DNA from: Lachnospiraceae bacterium
GTDB taxonomy: Bacteria; Bacillota; Clostridia; Lachnospirales; Lachnospiraceae
Direction: 5' to 3'
NCBI GenBank assembly: GCA_017624835.1
Contig: JAGAMG010000014.1
Coordinates: forward strand, 1-37,453
Length of the DNA stretch: 37,453 bases
The first letter of the stretch is position 1, and the number at the start of each line of letters is the position of its first letter. The position numbers and the translations under genes are program-made. This document shows positions 25,447 through 33,444 of the stretch, piece by piece. The notes under the pieces were generated by a model, which was not told the origin of the DNA, did no database searches, and saw only the letters and a program-made list of their open reading frames with translations.

Positions 25447-26520
25447 CTAATGAAGCTGACGCACTATCTTTTTTAATATCCAGAAGATATCCGGATTAAA
25501 TTTATTTTGGGCATCCTCTTCCATAATTTCAAAAGCACGCTCCTGACTAAAAGCATCTCTATAGGTACGTTTCTCTGTTAACGCACAATAGGCACTTACT
25601 ACTGACACAATCTGTGCCGCAAGGGGAATCTCCTCTCCTGACTTTCCTTCAGGATAACCGCTGCCATCCCAATTCTCATGGTGATAATTGGCAATATCTA
25701 TGGCCATACGAATAAAGCTGTTGTCATTTCCTATTTCTCCGATATCTCTTAAAATTCTGGCACCAATGGTTGTATGAGTACGCATAATTGCATTTTCTCC
25801 CGGTGTTAGTGCTCCCTGCTTTTGTAAAATATTGGTAGGAATTGCCATATTTCCCAAATCACATAGAGGCGCTGCCAATTCAATGGTATCAATATAGCTG
25901 TCCGATATCAAATGTCCATACTGTGCCGACAATTGCATTGCCTCTGTCAAAATCCGGCAATTATGACTCAGACGTTCCATATAGTCCTCATCATAGCAGG
26001 CATTCTCTCTAGCCACACGAATCAAAGCATACAACACGCTTCTACGCTCCATCTCAATCTGCCTTAATTGTTCATTAATGGATGCCTGCAGCTGCCTGTT
26101 CATTTCGGAAATATTCCTGTTTGCCTCCGACAGCTTTAAGTGCATTCCTACTCGCACTTTGACTACTTCGGGGATAAAGGGCTTGGTTATGTAATCTTCG
26201 CCCCCCAGATTAAATCCCTTAACGATATCTGCCGGATCATCAAATGCTGATATAAAAATAATTGGGATTTCCCTAGTAGAGGCATCCGCCTTTATTTGCT
26301 GACACACCTCATAACCATCCATTTCAGGCATTGCAATGTCCAAAATAATCAACTGTGGCTTAATTCGCTGTACCATTCTGAGTGCCTGCATGCCATTTTC
26401 TGTTAATATGGGCTGATATCCCATATCCACTATAATATCTCTTAAAACAAATCGATTAGCCTCAACATCATCCACTATCAGTATCCGGGGAATTTCTTTA
26501 CTTGTTTTGACTTCTGCCAT
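25447..26520 (-). CDS. Response regulator with a degenerate HD-GYP domain
   Basis: The 357-residue protein has a receiver (about 11-130) with Asp61 in ILDIAMPEMDG and Lys113. A coiled-coil linker (130-160) and an HD-GYP-like domain (165-357) follow. In the second part HHENWDGSGYP (280-290) is intact, but the HDIGK signature reads CDLGN (Cys220-Asp221). The later DxxDALT-type motif reads SAYCALT. Loss of metal ligands suggests little or no c-di-GMP hydrolysis, and perhaps binding only. GGAGG precedes the ATG at 26520, which lies 17 bases after the histidine kinase stop. Phosphorylation by that kinase is the simplest model. Confidence 0.86.
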   Translation of the reverse strand: MAEVKTSKEIPRILIVDDVEANRFVLRDIIVDMGYQPILTENGMQALRMVQRIKPQLIILDIAMPEMDGYEVCQQIKADASTREIPIIFISAFDDPADIVKGFNLGGEDYITKPFIPEVVKVRVGMHLKLSEANRNISEMNRQLQASINEQLRQIEMERRSVLYALIRVARENACYDEDYMERLSHNCRILTEAMQLSAQYGHLISDSYIDTIELAAPLCDLGNMAIPTNILQKQGALTPGENAIMRTHTTIGARILRDIGEIGNDNSFIRMAIDIANYHHENWDGSGYPEGKSGEEIPLAAQIVSVVSAYCALTEKRTYRDAFSQERAFEIMEEDAQNKFNPDIFWILKKIVRQLH

Positions 26521-26537
26521 ATCGTTCCTCCGTGACA

Positions 26538-27977
26538 TCAAATCATCTTTTGTAATACCTCAAAGGCAACCGCTGCCTTTTCATAATTTCCTCTCTGCAC
26601 CGCCATTTTTAGCCTCAGCGCTGCGCTTTTTACTTCTCTGGGAGCATCCTCCGTTAATTGCTTTACAGACTCCGCAAACATCTCTGCTTTTTCCCAATTT
26701 TCCATTTCCACACTGAGAATCAGCTTGGACATTTTCTTTTCCAATTCCGCTTTATTCTCCGTCGTACCATATTTCCAAATATTTTCACTGACACTATTCT
26801 CTGTCAGACTTTGCAGCTTATGCAGCAATTCCTTTTCATCCCTGCGGACTGTGTACTCCTTATCTGCCTCACAATCCTCCGGAAGCTCCACCCAGATATG
26901 AAAGGAAAAAGTAGTTCCCTTTCCTTCATTGCTCTCCACATGGATATTACCTCCCATCAGTTCCACCAGCTGCTTACATATATTTAATCCCAAGCCCGTT
27001 CCGCCGTATTTTCTGGAAATAGAAGCATCTACCTGCGAAAAGCTTTTAAACAGCTTGTCCTGATCCTGCTTGGCAATACCGATTCCCGAATCAATTATCA
27101 TAAAGAACAATTCGACCATCTTACCTGCCTGAGCCGTTTTTACTACCTCCACATGAATCCCACCCACGGAGGTAAATTTGTAGGCGTTGGAGATAAGATT
27201 ATTTAGAATCTGCACAATTCTAAGTTCATCGCTTATAACATTTTCCGGTATTTCCGGGGAAACATTTACCGAAAAATCCAACCCTTTTTCAATAATTCTA
27301 TTGCTGTGATTTCCCTTCACATAATCTATCATATTACGGAAATGAAAGACCCTTGGCTCCAAAGAAAACTTTCCCGCTTCCAGCTTGGAGAAATCCAGAA
27401 TATTATTAATAATGGCATTCATATCCCGGCAACCACGTTCTACCAGATGAAGAAGCTTCAGTTTTTCTTCATCCGTTTCAATTCCCAGAAGCTCACGGGT
27501 ATTACCTAAAATTCCATTTACAGGGGTGCGAAGCTCGTGAGTAACATTTGCTACGAACTCTGTCTTAACCTTCTGTGCCTGCTCCGCTTCCTGCCCCGCC
27601 TGGCTTGCCTTTTTTTCAAAAAAGCTCTCCGCAGAAGCATCATAGGCCGTACAAATATAACGCCTAGGCTCCTTTCCATGCCCATCCTCATAAACAAGGA
27701 TTCTGGCTTTCACCGGAAAACAGGTCTTATTCTTACGATAAGCCATGAGACTTTGGAAAGGCTCTTCTGTATTTACATTTAATATCATTTCATTATTTTC
27801 TATTTCAAATGTTCCCGGAAAAACATCCGTTATCAGACTTCTGCATAGCTCATCATTATACTCCAGCAGTTTTCCTGCCATCTGATTTGCATATTGAATT
27901 TTTCCGTTTTCATCAAAAATAAGTATCATTTCCAATGCATTGTCTATAGAAAATTGAAATAAGCCGTTCTGCTCCAT
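26538..27977 (-). CDS. Soluble PAS-domain histidine kinase
   Basis: The 479-residue cytoplasmic kinase has no membrane segment. A PAS domain (about 8-118, MILIFDENGKIQYANQMAG) is followed by HisKA with His147 in FVANVTHELRTPVNG. The ATPase domain carries NNLISNAYKFT, DSGIGI and GGTGLGLNI. A C-terminal alpha-helical tail (about 385-479, rich in Glu, Lys and Ala) is not a receiver or HPt and looks like helical repeats. GGAGGAAAG precedes the ATG. It is the first gene of the che operon, behind the promoter at 28008-28036, and its product probably phosphorylates the regulator encoded next. Confidence 0.9.
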   Translation of the reverse strand: MEQNGLFQFSIDNALEMILIFDENGKIQYANQMAGKLLEYNDELCRSLITDVFPGTFEIENNEMILNVNTEEPFQSLMAYRKNKTCFPVKARILVYEDGHGKEPRRYICTAYDASAESFFEKKASQAGQEAEQAQKVKTEFVANVTHELRTPVNGILGNTRELLGIETDEEKLKLLHLVERGCRDMNAIINNILDFSKLEAGKFSLEPRVFHFRNMIDYVKGNHSNRIIEKGLDFSVNVSPEIPENVISDELRIVQILNNLISNAYKFTSVGGIHVEVVKTAQAGKMVELFFMIIDSGIGIAKQDQDKLFKSFSQVDASISRKYGGTGLGLNICKQLVELMGGNIHVESNEGKGTTFSFHIWVELPEDCEADKEYTVRRDEKELLHKLQSLTENSVSENIWKYGTTENKAELEKKMSKLILSVEMENWEKAEMFAESVKQLTEDAPREVKSAALRLKMAVQRGNYEKAAVAFEVLQKMI

Positions 27978-28007
27978 CCGCTTTCCTCCAAAACACTAGA
28001 TACTAAA

Positions 28008-28036
28008 ATTATAGTAAATAGGTACCGAATATACAA
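28008..28036 (-). promoter_or_regulatory. Main promoter of the chemosensory operon
   Basis: TTGTAT (28031-28036) and TATAAT (28008-28013) are spaced by 17 bases on the minus strand, 31 bases before the histidine kinase start. The 130 bases upstream are very A/T-rich, with a small perfect 6-bp inverted repeat (TCAAAC/GTTTGA, about 28092-28111). I saw no c-di-GMP riboswitch core. Confidence 0.8.
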
Positions 28037-28174
28037 GAGTATTTTTCAAAAAAATTATTTTTTTCTGATTCTTTTTATCACATTTGTTTCTCAAACCCTG
28101 AATTGTTTGAATTTCTCATCGTTTTTATTTCTTTTCTCATATATTTATACACCATTTCGCAGCATTATCAATTC

Positions 28175-28214
28175 AAAAAAGGCCCTCAAACGAGAGGTTT
28201 TTCTCATTTGAGGG
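28175..28214 (-). terminator. purL terminator
   Basis: CCCTCAAACGAGA (28183-28195) and TCTCATTTGAGGG (28202-28214) pair with one mismatch. The minus strand then runs into six T residues (opposite 28175-28180). It insulates the che operon promoter from purL transcription. Confidence 0.9.
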
Positions 28215-28262
28215 TCTAAATAACATTATTTATTTAATTTTACATACTTTTTACACAATTTT

Positions 28263-31200
28263 TTACTTAAAGTAAGCAACACCGGACTCAAAGATCTTCA
28301 TATCCTGCTCACCATAAATATTCATTGCTACTGCCTCATCACATCTCTCGGAGTGAGCCATCTTACCAAAGCATCTGCCGTCAGGCGAGGTAATACCCTC
28401 GATTGCACAGTAGGAACCATTGATATTGTACTCTTCATCCATGGATACATTACCGTTCTGGTCAGCATACTGAGTTGCAACCTGTCCGTTTGCAAAGAGC
28501 TTGTCAAGCCACTCCTTAGGAGCAACGAAACGTCCTTCACCATGGGATGCAGGATTACAATAGGTTGCACCAAGCTCTGCTCCCTGCAGCCAAGGAGACT
28601 TGTTAGATACCACCTTGGTGTAAACCATCTTGGAAATGTGACGGTTAATGGTGTTGAAGGTAAGTGTAGGAGAATCCTCTGTCTGTCCTACAATTTCACC
28701 ATAAGGAACAAGTCCTAACTTAATCAACGCCTGGAAACCATTACAGATACCAAGTGCCAAACCATCTCTTTCATTCAAAAGCTTCATAACCGCTTCCTTC
28801 ATTTTTTCATTCTGGAACGCAGTTGCAAAGAATTTCGCACTACCATCGGGCTCATCACCGGCAGAGAAACCACCGGGGAACATGATAATCTGCGCCTGTC
28901 CGATTGCCTTTTCAAATTCAGCTACGGAATCACGGATATCCTCTGCGCTTAAGTTCTTAAATACCTTAGTAATTACATTGGCACCTGCACGTTCAAACGC
29001 CTTGGTACTGTCGTATTCACAGTTGGTACCGGGGAATACGGGAATAAATACGGTGGGCTTTGCAATCTTATTCTTGCATACATAAATGCTGTCCGCCTTG
29101 TAAACATCACTTGCCACTGCCTCAGTACCCTTCACTGCCTTGGTAGGGAATACCTTCTCCAGCTTAGAGGTCCATGCCTTAAGAGCTTCGTCCATGGTAA
29201 TCTTTACATCACCGTAAACAAATACAGATTCCTCAGTTACCGTACCGATTACAGTACAGTCATATTCGGATGCGGTAAGCACCTCCAGCTTGGAAGGCAC
29301 TACTTCTACTAAAATATCACCTATTGCATTTTCAAAGAGGTCGTTTACAGTCACATTACTTTCTACAGCTACACCAAGCTTATTACCGAATGCCATCTTG
29401 GAGATTGCAGCAGCCGCACCCTTTGCATCTAATGCATAAGCAGATACCACCATCTTTTCATTCATCAAATGATGAATAAAATCATACAATTCTGCCACCG
29501 CATCATACTTAGGAATATCAAATTCATCCTTCTCAATAGAGAAGCGTACTAACTTATTGCCTGCCGCCTTCAATTCAGGAGTTACTACCTCTCCATGCTT
29601 TGCAATATCCACTGCAAAGGAAACCAAAGTAGGAGGTACATCAATATCATTGAAGGTACCGGACATACTGTCCTTACCACCGATGGAAGGAAGACCAAAG
29701 CCAATCTGTGCATCATAAGCACCAAGCAGTGCTGCAAAAGGCTGACTCCAACGGCTGGGGTCACCGGTCATTCTGCGGAAGTATTCCTGGAAGGTGAAAC
29801 GAATCTTGTTAAAATCACCACCGGCAGCCACAATCTTAGCCATGGACTCTACCACTGCATAAACCGCACCGTGATAAGGGCTCCAGGATGACAGATAAGG
29901 ATCAAAGCCATAGCTCATCATGGTTACGGTATCAGTCTTGCCCTTGAGTACAGGCAATTTAGCAATCATGGACTGGGTCTCAGTCAACTGATGCTTTCCA
30001 CCGTAAGGCATCAATACGCTGCCTGCACCGATGGAGGAGTCAAACATTTCCACAAGTCCCTTCTGGGAACAAACATTCAAATCATTTAACAGGGTCAGCC
30101 ATGCAGCCTTTACGTCCCCTGCTTCCAGCTTCTCGCCCACTGCAGGAACTGCCCATTTTTCAAAATAATTCTCTTCCTTCACAGGAATATCTACTTTTAC
30201 GGTTGTCTCCTGATGAGCACCGTTGGTATCCAGAAAAGCACGTTTCAAATCAACGATTTTCTTGCCTCGCCAATTCAGTACCAGTCTGGGCTCTTCGGTA
30301 ACTACAGCCACCTCAACAGCCTCCAGGTTTTCCTCAGCAGCATAGCCCAAAAATTCTGATACGTCTTTCGCATCTACCACTACTGCCATACGCTCCTGGG
30401 ATTCGGAAATAGCAAGCTCGGTACCATCAAGACCTGCATACTTCTTAGGCACCTTATCCAAATCAACACTGAGACCGTCAGCCAATTCACCGATTGCTAC
30501 GGATACACCACCTGCACCAAAGTCATTACATTTCTTAATGAGGCGGCTAACTTCCTCACGACGGAACAATCTCTGAATCTTACGCTCGGTAGGCGCATTA
30601 CCCTTCTGTACCTCAGCACCGCAGGTTTCAATGGAAGCCTCGGTATGTACCTTAGAAGAACCGGTAGCACCGCCACAGCCATCTCTACCGGTACGTCCGC
30701 CAAGGAGGATGATTACGTCGCCGGGATCGGAGGTCTCACGGATAACATTCTTTCTGGGAGCAGCGCCCATTACGGCACCAATCTCCATTCTTTTAGCCAC
30801 ATAATTAGGATGATAAATTTCTTTTACAAAGCCGGTTGCAAGACCAATCTGGTTACCATAGGAAGAATAACCGTCTGCTGCACCGCGCACAAGCTTCTTC
30901 TGAGATAATTTACCCTTTAAGGTATCTGCAACAGGAACGGTAGGATCTGCCGCGCCGGTTACACGCATTGCCTGATATACATAGCCACGGCCGGAAAGGG
31001 GATCACGGATAGCACCACCAAGACAGGTTGCTGCACCACCGAAGGGCTCAATCTCGGTAGGATGGTTGTGAGTCTCATTCTTAAAGAATACCAACCACTC
31101 CTCTGTTACAGTCTCCCCATCGTATTCCATCTCCACAGGTACTACAACGGAGCAGGCATTGATTTCATCGGATTCCTCCATGTCATCCAGCTTACCTTCT

Positions 31201-32060
31201 TTTTTCAGCTTTCTCATAGCCATGGTAGCCAAATCCATCAGGCAGACAAACTTGTCATCCCTGCCCTTAAAAATCTCTGCTCTGGTATCCAGATAGCTCT
31301 GGTAGGTTGTCTCCAAGGGAGAACGATAATAGCCATCACCAAACTCTACATCAGTAAGTTCGGTAGAGAAGGTGGTATGACGACAGTGGTCGGACCAATA
31401 GGTATCCAACACACGGATTTCTGTCATGGAAGGATTTCTTAGCTCATCGTCACGGAAATAGTTCTGAATATGCTGAAAATCCTTAAAGGTCATTGCCAGA
31501 CCTAAAGAATCATACAGTTCACGAAGCTTCTCCTCGCTCATGTCCTTAAATCCGTCAAAAACAGCTACATCTGCAGGGTCATCAAATACAGTAATCAAAG
31601 TATCCGGCTTCACCATATCGGTTTCTCTGGAATCCACAGGGTTAATACAGTAGGATTTAATCTTTGCAAAATCCTCCTCAGATATATTACCCTCAATCAT
31701 ATAAGTAACTGCGGTTTTAATCACAGGCTCCTCGTTCTCATTTAAGAATTTCACACACTGTACTGCGGAATCCGCTCTCTGGTCAAACTGTCCGGGTAAA
31801 AATTCTACAGAGAATACCTTACCCCTTGCAGGAATCTCAATACTTTCCTCATACAAATCATCCACAGGGGGCTCCGAAAATACGGTCTTACATGCTCTCT
31901 CAAAAACCTCGTCCGAGATGTTTTCCACATCATAACGAATAAATACACGGACATTTTCCACATCAATGTCCAAATAATTCTTCAGTTCCTCATGCAGTTC
32001 CTTTGCCTTTACTGCAAAAGGCTCTTTCTTTTCCACATAGATACGTCTTACGTTACTCAT
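28263..32060 (-). CDS. purL: Phosphoribosylformylglycinamidine synthase, single-chain
   Basis: The 1265-residue enzyme catalyses the fourth step of purine synthesis, using ATP and glutamine to turn FGAR into FGAM. Seen: an N-terminal PurS-like region; the synthetase body with SDHCRHTTF, FKNETHNHPTEIEPFGGAAT, GGRTGRDGCGGATG and SIGGKDSMSG; and a C-terminal glutaminase domain with PGTNCEYD, MFPGGFSAGDEPDG and Cys1106 in LGICNGFQAL. The catalytic His and Glu lie in MAHSER (about 1236-1238). The all-in-one form replaces separate PurS, PurL and PurQ. GGAGGAG precedes the ATG. A TATAAT at 32075-32080 could be its -10, although no good -35 is seen. No guanine riboswitch or PurR site was recognised. 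Confidence 0.96.
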   Translation of the reverse strand: MSNVRRIYVEKKEPFAVKAKELHEELKNYLDIDVENVRVFIRYDVENISDEVFERACKTVFSEPPVDDLYEESIEIPARGKVFSVEFLPGQFDQRADSAVQCVKFLNENEEPVIKTAVTYMIEGNISEEDFAKIKSYCINPVDSRETDMVKPDTLITVFDDPADVAVFDGFKDMSEEKLRELYDSLGLAMTFKDFQHIQNYFRDDELRNPSMTEIRVLDTYWSDHCRHTTFSTELTDVEFGDGYYRSPLETTYQSYLDTRAEIFKGRDDKFVCLMDLATMAMRKLKKEGKLDDMEESDEINACSVVVPVEMEYDGETVTEEWLVFFKNETHNHPTEIEPFGGAATCLGGAIRDPLSGRGYVYQAMRVTGAADPTVPVADTLKGKLSQKKLVRGAADGYSSYGNQIGLATGFVKEIYHPNYVAKRMEIGAVMGAAPRKNVIRETSDPGDVIILLGGRTGRDGCGGATGSSKVHTEASIETCGAEVQKGNAPTERKIQRLFRREEVSRLIKKCNDFGAGGVSVAIGELADGLSVDLDKVPKKYAGLDGTELAISESQERMAVVVDAKDVSEFLGYAAEENLEAVEVAVVTEEPRLVLNWRGKKIVDLKRAFLDTNGAHQETTVKVDIPVKEENYFEKWAVPAVGEKLEAGDVKAAWLTLLNDLNVCSQKGLVEMFDSSIGAGSVLMPYGGKHQLTETQSMIAKLPVLKGKTDTVTMMSYGFDPYLSSWSPYHGAVYAVVESMAKIVAAGGDFNKIRFTFQEYFRRMTGDPSRWSQPFAALLGAYDAQIGFGLPSIGGKDSMSGTFNDIDVPPTLVSFAVDIAKHGEVVTPELKAAGNKLVRFSIEKDEFDIPKYDAVAELYDFIHHLMNEKMVVSAYALDAKGAAAAISKMAFGNKLGVAVESNVTVNDLFENAIGDILVEVVPSKLEVLTASEYDCTVIGTVTEESVFVYGDVKITMDEALKAWTSKLEKVFPTKAVKGTEAVASDVYKADSIYVCKNKIAKPTVFIPVFPGTNCEYDSTKAFERAGANVITKVFKNLSAEDIRDSVAEFEKAIGQAQIIMFPGGFSAGDEPDGSAKFFATAFQNEKMKEAVMKLLNERDGLALGICNGFQALIKLGLVPYGEIVGQTEDSPTLTFNTINRHISKMVYTKVVSNKSPWLQGAELGATYCNPASHGEGRFVAPKEWLDKLFANGQVATQYADQNGNVSMDEEYNINGSYCAIEGITSPDGRCFGKMAHSERCDEAVAMNIYGEQDMKIFESGVAYFK

Positions 32061-32105
32061 TTTTCTCCTCCGAAATTATATTATTAAGCTTTGTGTATGC
32101 TTTTT

Positions 32106-32693
32106 CTACACTTCTTCTACATCCAAGCCCTTTAGGATATATACAATTTCCCTGTCCACAGCTTCTTCGGTAATCCCAATGGTCTGGGCGGATATCTTTA
32201 GTCCCTCCAGCACAAACATAATGTTTCTGGCTGTGCCCTTACAATCCTCACAATAAAACTCGCCGTTTTCCACACCGGTTTCAATCAGCTTTTCCATAAT
32301 CTTCACCGCGGAATCAAACTGCTTCTTCAAAATATTGTCCTTTTTGGGGAGATTATTTTCAAAATAAAACTCATAGGTAGCCTGAGTCAGGGTATCATTC
32401 TTACGAAGTAATTCTTTTTTTTGCTCCTTCAAAAACAAAACCAAAATATCTGCTGCGGTGGCATCCTCACTAATGCTGTCGGAAAACACATCATCCGCTT
32501 CCTGAGTCTCCATTTTTAGAACCTCAAGAAAAATTTGTGCTGTATTTTCAAAATACAGATAAAGACCACCCCGGCTAATATCACATGCCTCTACAATATC
32601 CTTCATGGTAACCTTTTTAAATCCCTTTTCCATGAACACCTTTCGGGCAGTCTCTACGATATACTTCTTTTTTTGTGTTGATTTTTCACCCAT
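32106..32693 (-). CDS. TetR-family transcriptional regulator
   Basis: The 195-residue protein has a typical N-terminal helix-turn-helix (about 10-57: IVETARKVFMEKGFKKVTMKDIVEACDISRGGLYLYFENTAQIF, split here only by family knowledge). A variable ligand-binding helical domain follows. Start choice is uncertain: ATG 32693 is 11 bases from AAAGG, while an in-frame TTG at 32699 is 5 bases from it. It follows the uncharacterised gene at 32724-33188 by about 30 bases and precedes purL by 45 bases. It probably controls its own operon or the divergent 762-residue gene. The ligand is unknown. Confidence 0.86.
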   Translation of the reverse strand: MGEKSTQKKKYIVETARKVFMEKGFKKVTMKDIVEACDISRGGLYLYFENTAQIFLEVLKMETQEADDVFSDSISEDATAADILVLFLKEQKKELLRKNDTLTQATYEFYFENNLPKKDNILKKQFDSAVKIMEKLIETGVENGEFYCEDCKGTARNIMFVLEGLKISAQTIGITEEAVDREIVYILKGLDVEEV

Positions 32694-32723
32694 CTTCAAT
32701 CGTACCTTTCAATCCCCAAACTC

Positions 32724-33188
32724 TTATCGCAAATTCATCGGTTTATCATAAAACTCAATAATTTCCCGCATCTGCTTTAACACCAGATAAAAAATTTGCT
32801 CAGAAACGGCCTCGCTCCAAAGCACACCCTTTACTCTGCCCTCCAATACATACTTGGACAAAATTCCGCAAAGGACATCCCATTCCCGCCAGCCTGCTGC
32901 TTTTATAATTCTTCGTTCATCATCATGATTATGAATACGATTGCGGGTATATATATATTTGTAATTTTTATCCATAAGAGGACTCTTAGCAGCCTCTTTG
33001 ACAAAATTCATCAGTGTCCCATCATAAACAGGAAAGGAAAGAGAATGTGTCATGTCCTGTCCGCTGTATAATGTACTCATATTTTTACCCATTGTCTGTT
33101 CCAGCCATGGCAAATAACGCAACAAAGGCATCACATTTTGTTTGTATTCCTGCACCAGTTGTTGTCTGAATTCGATATTCTGCTCCAT
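32724..33188 (-). CDS. Uncharacterised small protein co-transcribed with a TetR regulator
   Basis: I cannot assign a function to this 154-residue soluble protein. It has no signal peptide or membrane helix, and is rich in aromatic and charged residues. Segments such as LLRYLPWLEQ, SLSFPVYDGTLMNFVKEA, YIYTRNRI, WDVLCGILSKYVLEGRVKGVLWSEAV and FYDKPMNLR look like a conserved family fold. I have an uncertain recollection of a DUF6508-type domain of this pattern in Lachnospiraceae. GGAGGG lies 7 bases before the ATG at 33188. An extended -10 is present at 33231-33239. It forms an operon with the TetR gene and is divergent from the cNMP-like protein. Confidence 0.75.
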   Translation of the reverse strand: MEQNIEFRQQLVQEYKQNVMPLLRYLPWLEQTMGKNMSTLYSGQDMTHSLSFPVYDGTLMNFVKEAAKSPLMDKNYKYIYTRNRIHNHDDERRIIKAAGWREWDVLCGILSKYVLEGRVKGVLWSEAVSEQIFYLVLKQMREIIEFYDKPMNLR

Positions 33189-33230
33189 GAAATTCCCTCC
33201 TGCTTCAAAAAATGACACATATGTATTTTT

Positions 33231-33239
33231 ATTTTATCA
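33231..33239 (-). promoter_or_regulatory. Extended -10 promoter for the TetR operon
   Basis: TGATAAAAT on the minus strand fits an extended -10, the same form as at 8373-8381. It is about 43 bases before the ATG at 33188. The plus-strand -10 candidates at 33272-33277 and 33284-33289 (both TATACT) lie beside it, so the two divergent promoters nearly touch and one regulator could act on both. Confidence 0.4.
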
Positions 33240-33293
33240 CATTTTTATTAAAAGTACAGTAGAAAATTTCCTATACTTTGGTGTATACTATGT

Positions 33294-33402
33294 AATAGGT
33301 GGAAAAAATCAAGCGACGCCGAAGGCGGCATTTGATTTTTCACCTATTGCAACGAGCAAACCGTCTGCGCAGCAGACACAAAGCACGAAGTGCGGGGTTG
33401 CG
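33294..33402 (+). ncRNA. Structured leader or repeat-like RNA upstream of the 762-residue gene
   Basis: Stem 1 pairs AATAGGTG (33294-33301) with CACCTATT (33341-33348) and continues AAAAATCAA with TTGATTTTT, with a two-base bulge. Inside it CGCC-GAA-GGCG forms a triloop hairpin. Stem 2 pairs GCAAC (33349-33353) with GTTGC (33397-33401) and encloses two hairpins: GTCTGC-GCA-GCAGAC (33363-33377) and GCAC-GAA-GTGC (33383-33393). A TATACT at 33284-33289 would start transcription right at stem 1. It ends about 30 bases before the GAGGTGA ribosome binding site. No T tract follows. It could be a regulatory leader or an interspersed repeat. No known riboswitch class was recognised. Confidence 0.55.
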
Positions 33403-33444
33403 AGTCTGGCAGAAGTATATATGATTACAACAACGAGGTGACTT

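Noticed and set aside
27978-28174. c-di-GMP riboswitch before the chemosensory operon
   Set aside because: The conserved GEMM core and tetraloop-receptor elements are absent. Only a 6-bp inverted repeat is present.
28353-28718. Plus-strand open frames of 60-170 codons opposite purL, cheA and the kinases
   Set aside because: They lack ribosome binding sites and promoters, have low-quality amino-acid composition and lie opposite well-supported genes.
32061-32105. Purine riboswitch before purL
   Set aside because: The 45-base gap is too short for an aptamer, and none of the conserved loop sequences are visible.
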